This document shows, one piece after another, positions 7,933 to 15,974 of a stretch of 64,000 nt of DNA (its first letter is position 1; every line of letters starts with the position of its first letter). Both the position numbers and the translations under genes were made by a program. The stretch covers positions 124,001-188,000 of the forward strand of contig CAMVMG010000001.1 in assembly GCA_947168525.1 (NCBI GenBank), given 5' to 3'. The stretch comes from an uncultured Bacteroidales bacterium. Lineage in GTDB: Bacteria > Bacteroidota > Bacteroidia > Bacteroidales > UBA932. The notes under the pieces were generated by a model that searched no databases, was not told the DNA's origin, and saw nothing but the letters and a program-made list of their open reading frames with translations.

Positions 7933-8970
7933 TTATTTGCTTATTTCGCCACAAAGATCCTTCTCAAGCATGGTTTTCACCCAGGAGTTGTGGTCGTTGC
8001 GTCCCATCAGGCAGAACAGCTTGCCCAAGGCCGCCTCCGTGGTGATATCGGCCCCGGAGAGAACCCCCACATGCTTGAGCGAGGCTCCGGTGGCATACAG
8101 ATCCATATTCACGGTGCCCGACTTGCACTGGGTCACGTTGAGCAGGATCTTGTCTGCTTCGGCGGCTTCCCTGAGGATGTCCAGGAACCAGTCCTTGGAA
8201 AGGGCGTTCCCGGAACCGTAGGTTTCGATGATCACAGCCCGGGTTCCCGGGTCCAGCACCACCGAACGCATCACTTGCGGAGTCATCCCGGGGTGCACCT
8301 TGAGGATGGCGACCCGGGTGTCCAGATGGGGCTGGACCCTCAACTGGGCATCCCAGTATATCGGTTTCCGGATGAGCTCCGTGTTATAGCGGATATTGAT
8401 GCCGGCCTCGGCCAGGGGAGGGCAGTTGGGCGAGGCGAAAGCGTTGAAGGCCTCGGCGCTGTACTTGACACAGCGGTTCCCCCGCAGCAGTTGCGAATCG
8501 AAGCAGATGGCCACCTCCGGCACCCTCGCGTGGCCTTTTTCGTCCTTTGCCGCGGCAATTTCCACGGCCGATATCAGGTTCTCCTTGCCGTCGGTCCGTG
8601 GTACGCCGATGGGCAGCTGGCTCCCTGTAAAGACCACGGGTTTGGTGAGTCCCTCCAGCATGAAACTGAGGGTGGAGGCACTGTAGGCCATGGTGTCCGT
8701 TCCGTGCAGGATTACGAAGCCATCGTATTCCTCGTAGCGGTCCCGGATTAGTTCCGCCAACGATATCCACATAGATGGTTCCACGTCGGAGGAGTCGATC
8801 AGCGGGGAAAAGGTGTAGCTGTCCAGCTTCACCGCGAACTTGTTGAGCTCGGGGACTTCGGCCTTGATCTGGGAGAAGTCGAACGGTTTCAGTGTTCCGT
8901 CCATCGGGTCTTCCTTCATGCCGATGGTGCCTCCTGTATAAATAATGAGGATGGATGAGGATGGATTCAT
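7933..8970 (-). CDS. ansA: Type I L-asparaginase
   Basis: Cytosolic asparaginase that hydrolyses asparagine to aspartate and ammonia. The 345-residue product has the N-terminal catalytic Thr motif YTGGTIGM (residues 11-18) and the second catalytic motif HGTDTMAYSAS (about 94-104). It lacks a signal peptide, which fits the cytosolic type I enzyme. Its start overlaps the stop of tatD by four bases, so the two genes form an operon driven from the tatD promoter. Confidence 0.93.
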   Translation of the reverse strand: MNPSSSILIIYTGGTIGMKEDPMDGTLKPFDFSQIKAEVPELNKFAVKLDSYTFSPLIDSSDVEPSMWISLAELIRDRYEEYDGFVILHGTDTMAYSASTLSFMLEGLTKPVVFTGSQLPIGVPRTDGKENLISAVEIAAAKDEKGHARVPEVAICFDSQLLRGNRCVKYSAEAFNAFASPNCPPLAEAGINIRYNTELIRKPIYWDAQLRVQPHLDTRVAILKVHPGMTPQVMRSVVLDPGTRAVIIETYGSGNALSKDWFLDILREAAEADKILLNVTQCKSGTVNMDLYATGASLKHVGVLSGADITTEAALGKLFCLMGRNDHNSWVKTMLEKDLCGEISK

Positions 8971-9836
8971 ATTCCGAACAAAGTTTCAGCGTTATGGGTG
9001 GTTATCTCTTCGATCCGGTCCAGGGGAAGTCCTTTGACCTCGGCCACTTTGGCGGCAATCAGGGGGAGGTAGGCGCTCTCGTTCCGTTCCCCGCGGAAGG
9101 GGACCGGTGCCAGGTAGGGGGCATCCGTTTCCAGCAGGATCTTTTCTGGGGGAATCCGCTCCAGTGTCCTGGCCAGGGAGGCGTTCTTGAAAGTGATCAC
9201 CCCGCCGATTCCCACGGAGAAAGAGCCGTACCGGTTGGCCCGTTCATAGATTTCGTAGCTGGCCGTGAAACAGTGCAGGTTTCCCCGCAGATGCAAGTGG
9301 GAGCAGTCTGACAGTACCGAGAAAAAGTCTTCCCAGGCATCCCTGAGGTGGATATTCACCGGAAGATCCATCCGGGCCGCCAGCTCCAGCTGCAGCCGGA
9401 GCACCTCCTTCTGCTCCTTCTCGAATTCCTTCCCCTCATGGTAGTCCAGGCCGATCTCCCCGATGGCCACAAACTCCGGCACGGAGAGAGGCATGGTGCC
9501 TTCCTCCGCAAGAAAAAAGGCCGATGCGGAGGAAGGCACCATGCCTCTCGCCGCTGCCGCGGATGATTTCAGTGCTCGGGGGGTGTCGGCCAGGGCGAAG
9601 ACCGTGTCCAGTTCTTCCCGCCAGTTTTCGGCTACGGAACCGGGGTAAAGTCCCAACATCTCATAAATGACTCCGGGGTGCTGGTTCCCTATCTCCCACA
9701 TGGCCGGGCGCTCACGGGAGTCCACATCGGCCTGGATCATTTTGCCCACACCGGCCTCCAGTGCCCTCTGAATGGCCACCTCCGCATCCGGGAGCAGCCA
9801 CTCGTCGTAAAAGTGGGTATGCGTGTCCACATACAT
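8967..9836 (-). CDS. TatD-family metal-dependent hydrolase with an inserted palindrome
   Basis: A 289-residue TatD-like nuclease with metal ligands in DTHTHFYDE (about residue 4), GEIGLDYH, HLRDAW and LETDAPYLAP. I use the ATG at 9836 (MYVDTHTH) because the HxH motif must be at the N-terminus and the -7 box TATATTTG lies just upstream; a longer frame reads into a repeat array. Between about residues 92 and 115 the protein has an extra Ala/Ser-rich segment (RGMVPSSASAFFLAEEGTMP) just before the conserved GEIGLDY. This segment is encoded by a perfect 24-bp inverted repeat (9486-9549). It is co-transcribed with ansA. Confidence 0.9.
   Translation of the reverse strand: MYVDTHTHFYDEWLLPDAEVAIQRALEAGVGKMIQADVDSRERPAMWEIGNQHPGVIYEMLGLYPGSVAENWREELDTVFALADTPRALKSSAAAARGMVPSSASAFFLAEEGTMPLSVPEFVAIGEIGLDYHEGKEFEKEQKEVLRLQLELAARMDLPVNIHLRDAWEDFFSVLSDCSHLHLRGNLHCFTASYEIYERANRYGSFSVGIGGVITFKNASLARTLERIPPEKILLETDAPYLAPVPFRGERNESAYLPLIAAKVAEVKGLPLDRIEEITTHNAETLFGI
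9486..9549. repeat. Perfect 24-bp inverted repeat inside tatD
   Basis: Left arm 9486-9509 and right arm 9526-9549 are exact reverse complements over 24 bases, with a 16-base A-rich loop. The left arm begins GAGAGGCATGGTGCCTTCC. The element is in frame and adds about 20-25 residues to the protein just before a conserved catalytic motif, so it looks like a palindromic element inserted into a gene. Confidence 0.9.
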
Positions 9837-9840
9837 TGTA

Positions 9841-9848
9841 CAAATATA
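9841..9848 (-). promoter_or_regulatory. -7 box of tatD-ansA, 4 bases from ATG
   Basis: TATATTTG on the minus strand ends four bases before the tatD ATG at 9836, whose position is fixed by the HxH motif. A leaderless transcript is likely. Confidence 0.7.
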
Positions 9849-9902
9849 CAAAAAAACTCTGTAAGTGTATCCCTGCCGTATCATCTCCGTGTGCCTGTTG
9901 CT

Positions 9903-10018
9903 CGTTTTCGGCCGTTTTCGCTTCCGCCGCCGTCCGCCGTGACATCTGCGGCGACGTTTTCGGCCGTTTTCGCTTCCGCTGCCGTCCGCCGTGACATCTG
10001 CGGCGACGTTTTCGGCCA
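9903..10018. repeat. 52-bp tandem repeats, variant A
   Basis: Just over two copies of a 52-bp unit; GTGACATCTGCGGCGAC starts at 9939 and again at 9991. Each unit contains TTTTCGGCCGTTTT, two T-tracts about 10 bases apart around a GGCC core. The layout matches the arrays near 42905 and 53675 although the sequence has diverged. Confidence 0.85.
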
Positions 10019-10051
10019 TTATCGCGTACAGCCGTGTACTAGGGAGTCACC

Positions 10052-10145
10052 ATGGGTACGTTTGGGTGTCGTTTTTGTTCTCAGGCGTGCCCCGGAGGCA
10101 GTTCGGGCACGTTTGGGCGTTTTTTGTTCCCCGGCGTGTCCTGAA
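10052..10145. repeat. 51-bp tandem repeats, variant B
   Basis: Two diverged copies about 51 bases apart: ACGTTTGGG at 10058 and again at 10109, each followed by a T-run and a GGCGTG segment. Probably a more distant relative of the 52-bp units. Confidence 0.55.
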
Positions 10146-10155
10146 GAGCGTTTCC

Positions 10156-10353
10156 GGGAGAGGTCAATGATGATTTTGGGAGAAGTGTGACGATGATTTG
10201 GGAGAGGTGGTGTTATTTTGGGGGCACCTCTCCCATGGAATCGGCATTCTATGGTGGTGAGAGGCTGTTTTGATGGGAGAGGTCCAGCGCATAAAACCGC
10301 GCCTCTCCCAAAAGTTGTAACCACCTCTCCCAAAAGTAGCAGCCACCTCTCCC
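10156..10353. repeat. Inward-facing arrays of 22-bp repeats
   Basis: GGGAGAGGT (one copy GGGAGAAGT) occurs at 10156, 10178 and 10200, spaced 22 bases. Its complement (A)CCTCTCCC occurs at 10302, 10323 and 10345, spaced 21-22 bases. One copy of each orientation lies between (10226 reverse, 10275 forward). The whole is roughly a 198-bp palindromic arrangement, like subterminal repeats of a small mobile element or protein-binding iterons. Confidence 0.8.
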
Positions 10354-10360
10354 TGCCGGA

Positions 10361-11620
10361 TTATCTCCAGGGTGGGGCGGGGAAGCAGCGGCGCAGGAGG
10401 TCGGTCTCCAGGAAGCCTTCGGCCTCCAGCTGAGTCACGGCGGCAAGCGTATCGGCGAAAGGCCTGTCCAGCCGGGCGGCCAGCTCTTCCGCACGGATGC
10501 CGGGACGCTCGCGGACTGCCAGCCCCACCCCGAGAAACGGTGATGCGGGGCCGAACCTTCTCGTCAGCGCCCGGGAGAACGGGTCATCGGAGATGGCCGA
10601 TGCGTCAACGCCCGCCTTGCCTGCCTTGCCCGCGACGGGACCTGCGCCCGCCACCTTGTCCGCTGCGGAGGAACTCCCTGCCGTGGCAGCGCGGACCACC
10701 CAGGAGCCGCCGGCGCCACGGGCGGGCGCCCCCAGCCCCAGGCGGTCGGCCAGGTCTTCCGGCGAGGTGATGATGTCGGCCATATGCTCCCGGATGAGCG
10801 AGTTGCAACCCTGGGAGCGGATATCGTCCAGCCTTCCGGGCACGGCGTAGACATCCCGGTTGTAATTGCAGGCATATTTCGCCGTCATCAGCGAACCGCC
10901 CTTGCTCTTGGACTCCACCACCACTACCGCCTGCACCAGGCCGGCGATAATCCGGTTCCGGCGCAGGAAGTTCAGCGCCAGCGGGGCCTGCCCCATGGGG
11001 TAATCCGTCAGCACTCCGCTTCCCGGGGTCCGGACCATTTCCATGGCCAGCTGTCCGTGCTGCCAGGGATACACCTTCTCGATTCCTGTGGCCATCACGC
11101 CTACCGTGGGCAGGCCGCATTCCAGCGCTGTCCGGTGGGCGATTCCGTCCACTCCGAAGGCCAGCCCGCTCACGATGCAGGGCGGGTTCCGGCTCCGGGA
11201 AAGCGCTTCCACCAGGCGCCGGCACCAGGTTTTCCCATAGGGGCTCACGTCCCGGGTGCCCACAAACCCCACCATCGGCCGGAGGGAAAAAATCTCGGTC
11301 GGGGAGGAACTTCCATTCAGGTACAGGCCCAGCGGCGGGTCTGGACACTCCCGGAGGAGGGGCGGGTAATCGTCGTCGGTAAGGCCGATAAAACGGAACC
11401 CCGAAGACTGCACCCGCTCCAGTTCTTCCGTCGCCCAGTCCAGCATCTGCGGTGTCAACTGGGCCTCCAGCTCCGGATGCCCTTCCACCCGGTGCGGCTT
11501 CCCGTCAAACAGGGCCATCGCGCCGCCAGCCTTTTCCATCAGTTCCACGGCCAGGACGGGATGGTAGCCGAAAATCTTGTTTAAGGCGCACAGCGCCACA
11601 ATATCCTTGTTCTTGTCCAT
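10361..11620 (-). CDS. dprA: DNA-processing protein DprA
   Basis: Loads RecA onto incoming single-stranded DNA during transformation. The 419-residue protein has an N-terminal SAM-like region, the Rossmann core with VGFVGTRDVSPYG (about 128) and IVSGLAFGVDGIAH (about 160), and a C-terminal winged helix (about 365-415). A low-complexity Ala/Gly/Ser linker (about 305-350) separates the last two. I start at the ATG at 11620 (MDKNKD), since the upstream extension is not DprA-like. No other competence gene is in view. Confidence 0.92.
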   Translation of the reverse strand: MDKNKDIVALCALNKIFGYHPVLAVELMEKAGGAMALFDGKPHRVEGHPELEAQLTPQMLDWATEELERVQSSGFRFIGLTDDDYPPLLRECPDPPLGLYLNGSSSPTEIFSLRPMVGFVGTRDVSPYGKTWCRRLVEALSRSRNPPCIVSGLAFGVDGIAHRTALECGLPTVGVMATGIEKVYPWQHGQLAMEMVRTPGSGVLTDYPMGQAPLALNFLRRNRIIAGLVQAVVVVESKSKGGSLMTAKYACNYNRDVYAVPGRLDDIRSQGCNSLIREHMADIITSPEDLADRLGLGAPARGAGGSWVVRAATAGSSSAADKVAGAGPVAGKAGKAGVDASAISDDPFSRALTRRFGPASPFLGVGLAVRERPGIRAEELAARLDRPFADTLAAVTQLEAEGFLETDLLRRCFPAPPWR

Positions 11621-11646
11621 GCCGCCAAGATAATGGACAAAAACGA

Positions 11647-11682
11647 AAAACAGCACAATCGGTTGAAAGATTGCGCTGTTTT
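11647..11682 (-). terminator. Bidirectional-looking terminator between queA and dprA
   Basis: A 14-bp stem with one G-T pair (AAAACAGCACAATC / GATTGCGCTGTTTT) and T-runs on both sides, located 24 bases after the queA stop and before dprA. Confidence 0.7.
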
Positions 11683-11705
11683 ATGTGTTTTAACCGATTT
11701 TTCCC

Positions 11706-12755
11706 CTATACAATCAGGAGAGCGTCTCCGTAAGGGCCGAAACGGTAACCCTCTGCCAGGGCGGTTTCGTAGGCGTGCATCACCCCCTTGTAGCCTCCGA
11801 AGGCCGCCACGCACATGAGCATGGTGGATTGGGGCAGGTGGAAATTGGAGACGATGGCGTCCGGCACGGCATACTGGTACGGCGGGAAGATGAACTTGTT
11901 GGTCCATCCGTCGTAGGCGTTTACCTCGTGGGTGGTGGTGACATAGGTTTCCAGTCCGCGCATGACAGTGGTGCCCACGGCGACCACCTTTTTCCCGCTA
12001 CGCTTGGCCTTATTGATAGCGGCGGCGGCCTCTTCCGAGATAATGAGCCGCTCGGAATCCATGCGGTGCTTGGAAAGGTCTTCCACATCTACGGTACGGA
12101 ACTGGCCGATGCCCATGTGCACGGTGATGAAGGTTTTCTCGATATCCTTCAGAATCATGCGGTTGAAGAGCTCCCGGCTGAAGTGGAGGCCGGCTGCGGG
12201 GGCACTCACGGCACCCTCATGGGCGGCGAAGATGGTCTGGTAGTTTTCGAAATCCTCCGGGGTCACCTTCTCTTTCACCCATTCGGGCACATAGGGCTCT
12301 CCCAGGGAGAAAAGGGCCTCTTTGAAATCTTCGTAGGTGCCGTCGAACAGAAACCGCAGGGTGCGCCCGCGGGAGGTGGTGTTGTCAATCACTTCCGCCA
12401 CCAGGGATTCGTCTTCCCCGAAATAGAGTTTGTTGCCGATACGGATTTTCCGGGCGGGGTCCACGATCACGTCCCAGAGGCGCTGTTCGCGGTTGAGTTC
12501 CCGCAGGAGGAGCACCATAATATCGGCCCCGGTCTTTTCTTTCTTGCCGTACAGGCGGGCGGGGAATACCTTGGTGTCGTTGAGCACGAAAGTGTCTCCT
12601 TTTCCGAAGTAATCGATGATATCCTTGAACTGCCGGTGTTCCAGTTCACCGCTGTCTTTGTGAAGGACCATCAGGCGGGCTTCGTCTCTCCAGCGGACAG
12701 GCTCCTTTGCAATCCGGTCTTTGTCCAGATCGAAATTAAATTGGGATAGTTTCAT
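11706..12755 (-). CDS. queA: S-adenosylmethionine:tRNA ribosyltransferase-isomerase
   Basis: Transfers the ribosyl part of S-adenosylmethionine to 7-aminomethyl-7-deazaguanine in tRNA, making epoxyqueuosine. The 349-residue length is normal. Family features include the N-terminal KEPVRWRDEARLMVL, NDTKVFPARLYGKK (about 55-70), GAVSAPAAGLHFS (about 175) and the C-terminal FHLPQSTMLMCVAAFGG. It stands alone between a terminator and the TPR gene. Confidence 0.96.
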   Translation of the reverse strand: MKLSQFNFDLDKDRIAKEPVRWRDEARLMVLHKDSGELEHRQFKDIIDYFGKGDTFVLNDTKVFPARLYGKKEKTGADIMVLLLRELNREQRLWDVIVDPARKIRIGNKLYFGEDESLVAEVIDNTTSRGRTLRFLFDGTYEDFKEALFSLGEPYVPEWVKEKVTPEDFENYQTIFAAHEGAVSAPAAGLHFSRELFNRMILKDIEKTFITVHMGIGQFRTVDVEDLSKHRMDSERLIISEEAAAAINKAKRSGKKVVAVGTTVMRGLETYVTTTHEVNAYDGWTNKFIFPPYQYAVPDAIVSNFHLPQSTMLMCVAAFGGYKGVMHAYETALAEGYRFGPYGDALLIV

Positions 12756-12812
12756 ACACGTTCGTATTGCGATACTTTAATAATACGGAACTTATGAAAA
12801 AAAAGTTTCATG

Positions 12813-13736
12813 CTATTTGCGGTTCATGGCATCCAGTTTCATCTGGGCTCCCAGCCGGTCCTGCTCGGTCTCCCCGTATTTGGCCATCATCGCCAAATAT
12901 TTCTTTTCCAGCTTGCTGTCTTTGGTGGAGCGAGCCAGGATAAGGCCGTTCCGGATGGCAGTGAGGTCTTCCGGATGCTTCTTGAGCACGGCGTCGAACT
13001 GTTTGGCGGCTTTCTTGTACTCTTTCTTCACCAGATAGTAAGAGCCGATGTTGCCCTGGAAAAGGGGGTTGTTTTTGCTGTAGCGCAGCATATGCTCGGA
13101 GAGGGACTTGAAAGCCTCGGCCGAGGCGTCCGAGCCGATGCGGAAAAAAGCGGCGCAGTAGTCCTGCATGAACGCGTTGAATTCCTCGTCCCCCACTTTT
13201 TCCATGCCTTCGCAGGTCCAGGCGGGATGGCGGGAGTAGTGCTCGTCGGCAAGGGCCTTGAGCTGCTGCAGAGTCATGTCAGGGCTCTCTTTTTCGTAGG
13301 CGAGCATGGCGTTCAGCTTCAGGAAGCGGTAGTCCAGTTTCCAGTTCTTGAGGGCGATGGCCCTGTCGATGGCGCTGTTGGCCGACGCATACAGCTCGTC
13401 GTCGTAGACGGTGTCTTCAAAGTAATTGCATTTGTTGCCCAGGGAGTCGGTCATGGGCAGGATGGGGGCGTTGCCCAGGTAGCGGTCCTGGGGAAGCTGG
13501 ATGACGCGGCTGCTCTGGCTGCGGGCGAAGCAGAAGGCGAAGCGGGCCAGCAGCTGCTGGTCATCGTCCGGATAGTCTGCCTCCCACTTGTCCAGGAGGG
13601 TTTCCACGCCCACGCCGGCGGCGCCCACCCGTTCTGCCAGGTTGGTATAGCGGCGGAGGTATTCTTCCTGGGTGGTCTGTGCCAGGGCCGCCAGCGAACA
13701 GGCCAGCAGGACGGCAATGCTCAGAAATCTTTTCAT
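12813..13736 (-). CDS. Secreted protein with TPR-like repeats
   Basis: A 307-residue protein with a signal peptide (MKRFLSIAVLLACSLAALAQ) and a helical body. The C-terminal part has a recognisable TPR unit (about 220-260: NPLFQGNIGSYYLVKKEYKK). It probably acts in the periplasm as a protein-binding scaffold, but no partner is evident. Its start overlaps the stop of the rRNA methyltransferase gene by four bases, so it is translated as part of that operon. It ends 57 bases before queA. Confidence 0.75.
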   Translation of the reverse strand: MKRFLSIAVLLACSLAALAQTTQEEYLRRYTNLAERVGAAGVGVETLLDKWEADYPDDDQQLLARFAFCFARSQSSRVIQLPQDRYLGNAPILPMTDSLGNKCNYFEDTVYDDELYASANSAIDRAIALKNWKLDYRFLKLNAMLAYEKESPDMTLQQLKALADEHYSRHPAWTCEGMEKVGDEEFNAFMQDYCAAFFRIGSDASAEAFKSLSEHMLRYSKNNPLFQGNIGSYYLVKKEYKKAAKQFDAVLKKHPEDLTAIRNGLILARSTKDSKLEKKYLAMMAKYGETEQDRLGAQMKLDAMNRK

Positions 13737-14881
13737 CGAATATCCATTTTAATACGTTTTGCTTTGGGGTACAGGTTGTTGCAGCGGGTGCCCAGGTTCT
13801 TGGCCTCTCCCAGGGGAAGCCCCTTGTAGCAGATGCAAAGGGGCCCCAGAGGGGCTTCCGGCGGCAGGTGGAGAGCGTCGCCGTGCAGATACTGTAGCGC
13901 CGTGGTCCGGTCCGCCTCCCAGCGGGGGAGGGTGCTTTCCGGCCCGGCGGGGATGTCGGCCCGGAAAAGGGCGAGAGGATTGGCGCGGCGGAGGTTGTCC
14001 GGGGTACCCTCCTTCCGGAGGACGGCGGCATACTGGCCTTCCCCCTTGACACGCCCCGGCAGCATCAGGTATCCGTATTCCGTGCGCAGGGCGGGTTCCT
14101 GCACGCCCATGTCCTCGGGGAGGGCGCCCAGGTGCTCCCGGGCCCAGGCAACGGTGCCGTCGTTCTCGGTCCGGTTGAAGGTACAGGTGGAAAAGAGCAG
14201 ATAGCCCCCTTCCTTGAGGGTGGGCCAGATGTCGGAGAGGATTCTCCGGGCCCTGGCGGCGCAGAATTCCACGGTTTCCGGACTCCAGTCTTCCACGGCT
14301 TTGGGCTCCTTGCGGAACATCCCTTCGCCGGAGCAGGGGACATCGGCCAGGATGACGTCGAAAAGCGGCGCGCTGCCGAAGGCCGACGGGTCCCGGGATA
14401 CCGTTCCCACCTGGCGGTCGCCCCAGGTTTCCAGGTTGGCGCGGAGGATGCCATACCGCCCCCGCATGAGCTCATTGGCCAGCAGGTACGATTTTCCCCC
14501 GTCGTGTTCCCGGAGCGAGGCAGCCAGGTCCGTGGTCTTTCCCCCGGGCGCGGCACAGAGGTCCAGCACCGAAAGCCCTTCCGGAAGACGGTCCAGGATG
14601 AGCCTGAACAGATGGCCGGGGAACATGGCCGATGTATCCTGTACATAATAGGCGCCGGCGTGGAACAAGGGGTCCAGCGTAAAGACCGGCCTTTCTGCGA
14701 GCTGATATCCGTACGGGCTCCAGGGCACCGGTGCGGCGCCCCCGAAGGGACATTCCCGGAGCTTGGCAGGATTCAGTCGTACCGACACGGAGGGCTCCTC
14801 CTCCAGGGCTTCCAGTACCCGGGCGGCTTCAGGGAACCCTACCGACTCTTCCAGCAGGTGTATGAAACGGGGATCAAACAT
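13733..14881 (-). CDS. RsmF/RsmB-like rRNA m5C methyltransferase
   Basis: S-adenosylmethionine-dependent cytosine-C5 methyltransferase of the NOL1/NOP2/Sun family, probably acting on 16S rRNA. The 382 residues include DLCAAPGGKTTDLAA (about 105-120), DVPCSGEGMFRKEP (about 175) and the catalytic-Cys motif STCTFNRTEND (about 230). The C-terminal part (about 290-382) looks like the RNA-binding domain of RsmF. I start at ATG 14881 (MFDPRFIHLLEE), giving an 8-base overlap with the START-like gene upstream. RsmF is more likely than RsmB because no NusB-like domain is present. Confidence 0.88.
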   Translation of the reverse strand: MFDPRFIHLLEESVGFPEAARVLEALEEEPSVSVRLNPAKLRECPFGGAAPVPWSPYGYQLAERPVFTLDPLFHAGAYYVQDTSAMFPGHLFRLILDRLPEGLSVLDLCAAPGGKTTDLAASLREHDGGKSYLLANELMRGRYGILRANLETWGDRQVGTVSRDPSAFGSAPLFDVILADVPCSGEGMFRKEPKAVEDWSPETVEFCAARARRILSDIWPTLKEGGYLLFSTCTFNRTENDGTVAWAREHLGALPEDMGVQEPALRTEYGYLMLPGRVKGEGQYAAVLRKEGTPDNLRRANPLALFRADIPAGPESTLPRWEADRTTALQYLHGDALHLPPEAPLGPLCICYKGLPLGEAKNLGTRCNNLYPKAKRIKMDIR

Positions 14882-15323
14882 TCCCCGGCCACAGGTTCGG
14901 GTCCATCCCTTCCGGCATTTTGCCGTTGGAGGCGTCAACGAGGCCGTCCACCACTTTGTCCAGGGCTTCCTTGATCTTGCCGGAGAGCATCATCTTCATC
15001 ATCAGGTTGAGATCGGCCTCCGCCTTAATCCAGAATTCTGTCTGGTATGGATCCTTGGCGGGCTCGAAGTGCAGCTCTATGTGGAAGGCGAAGGGAGCGC
15101 CGTAATCTACCAGCTCTATCCGCGAATAGGGAACCCTCTGGTGTACTTTTACGCCGATATTGAATCCCTGGATGGTGGCCGACAGGGTGTCGTACGTGGC
15201 CTGGATCAGTTCCTGCTTGTCCTGGGGCAGCATGCGCTGGAAGTTCTGCAGGTCTACGAAGGACATGTACAGCTCGTAGGGCTGGCGGGAAACAATTCCG
15301 TGTTTGCTTTCTATTTCGGTCAT
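14874..15323 (-). CDS. START/SRPBCC-like ligand-binding protein
   Basis: A 149-residue protein starting MTEIESKHG. Its pattern of strands and a long C-terminal helix fits the SRPBCC (START/polyketide cyclase) fold, as seen in small Bacteroidota proteins annotated as START-like. The C-terminal helix (about 110-140) is Met/Leu-rich. It is the first gene of an operon with the rRNA methyltransferase and the TPR protein, with its own promoter facing that of the NUDIX gene. Ligand unknown. Confidence 0.65.
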   Translation of the reverse strand: MTEIESKHGIVSRQPYELYMSFVDLQNFQRMLPQDKQELIQATYDTLSATIQGFNIGVKVHQRVPYSRIELVDYGAPFAFHIELHFEPAKDPYQTEFWIKAEADLNLMMKMMLSGKIKEALDKVVDGLVDASNGKMPEGMDPNLWPGNV

Positions 15324-15330
15324 AAGTTTA

Positions 15331-15353
15331 TATCTTTGCAAATCGCAAATATA
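15331..15353. promoter_or_regulatory. Divergent promoters of the START-like and NUDIX genes
   Basis: On the plus strand TATCTTTG (15331-15338) lies 24 bases before the NUDIX ATG. On the minus strand TATATTTG (15346-15353) lies 22 bases before the START-like ATG. The two -7 boxes are only seven bases apart and their transcripts overlap at the 5' ends, so polymerases probably compete. Confidence 0.75.
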
Positions 15354-15362
15354 GCAAATTCC

Positions 15363-15974
15363 ATGCACAAAATCTATTTTGGCAAACGTTCCATCATCAT
15401 TTGCTCTCCCCGGGAGGAGGCGCTCCAGGATGCCAACTCCGTAGAGTTCCATGTGGGGGAGGTGGTAGATGCCCATGCCCTGGTGCGCATGTTCGAGGTC
15501 CAGGACACCCTGTCCCGCATCTACGTTCCCTCCGACGACATCGAGCGCGCCTACCGGCGAATCTGTTCGGAGTTCAAGGAAGTGACCGCCGCCGGCGGCC
15601 TGGTGAGCAACCGCCGGGGAGACTACCTGCTCATTTCCCGGGACGGCCGGTGGGACCTTCCCAAGGGGCACCAGGAACCCGGGGAGGACATCGAAGTGTG
15701 CGCCATGCGGGAAGTGCAGGAAGAGACGGGTGTGGAAGAGCTGGAGCTGCGGCGCCTGATTTGCGTGACAGACCATGTGTACTTCCGGGACGACATCTGG
15801 CATCTGAAGCACACCTGGTGGTACGACATGCTGTACACCAACCCAACGGACCTCACCCCCCAGCGGGAAGAGGACATCACCAAGGCGGCCTGGGTGGCCA
15901 AGTCTTCGCTGCCGCCCTTCCTGAAAAACACGTACCCTTCCATCGTGGAAGTGTTCCGGGAGGCCCGTATCTAG
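15363..15974 (+). CDS. NUDIX hydrolase
   Basis: Hydrolyses a nucleoside diphosphate linked to another moiety. The 203-residue product has a complete Nudix box, GHQEPGEDIEVCAMREVQEE followed by TGV (about residues 103-125), after an N-terminal domain of about 80 residues. The start MHKIYFGKRS at 15363 is supported by the promoter 24 bases upstream. It is convergent with the BASS transporter gene, and the two stop codons overlap by four bases. Substrate unknown. Confidence 0.88.
   Translation: MHKIYFGKRSIIICSPREEALQDANSVEFHVGEVVDAHALVRMFEVQDTLSRIYVPSDDIERAYRRICSEFKEVTAAGGLVSNRRGDYLLISRDGRWDLPKGHQEPGEDIEVCAMREVQEETGVEELELRRLICVTDHVYFRDDIWHLKHTWWYDMLYTNPTDLTPQREEDITKAAWVAKSSLPPFLKNTYPSIVEVFREARI

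Larger units (their letters stand above)
9837..10360. other. Intergenic block of three repeat arrays
   Basis: 524 bases without a convincing gene between tatD and dprA. Apart from the tatD promoter it consists almost entirely of three successive repeat arrays, entered separately: 52-bp units (9903-10018), 51-bp units (about 10052-10145) and inward-facing 22-bp units (10156-10353). Confidence 0.8.

Noticed and set aside
9837-10019. Extended N-terminus of tatD
   Set aside because: The extra codons are Arg/Lys/Gly-rich repeat translation, and the real promoter lies within them.
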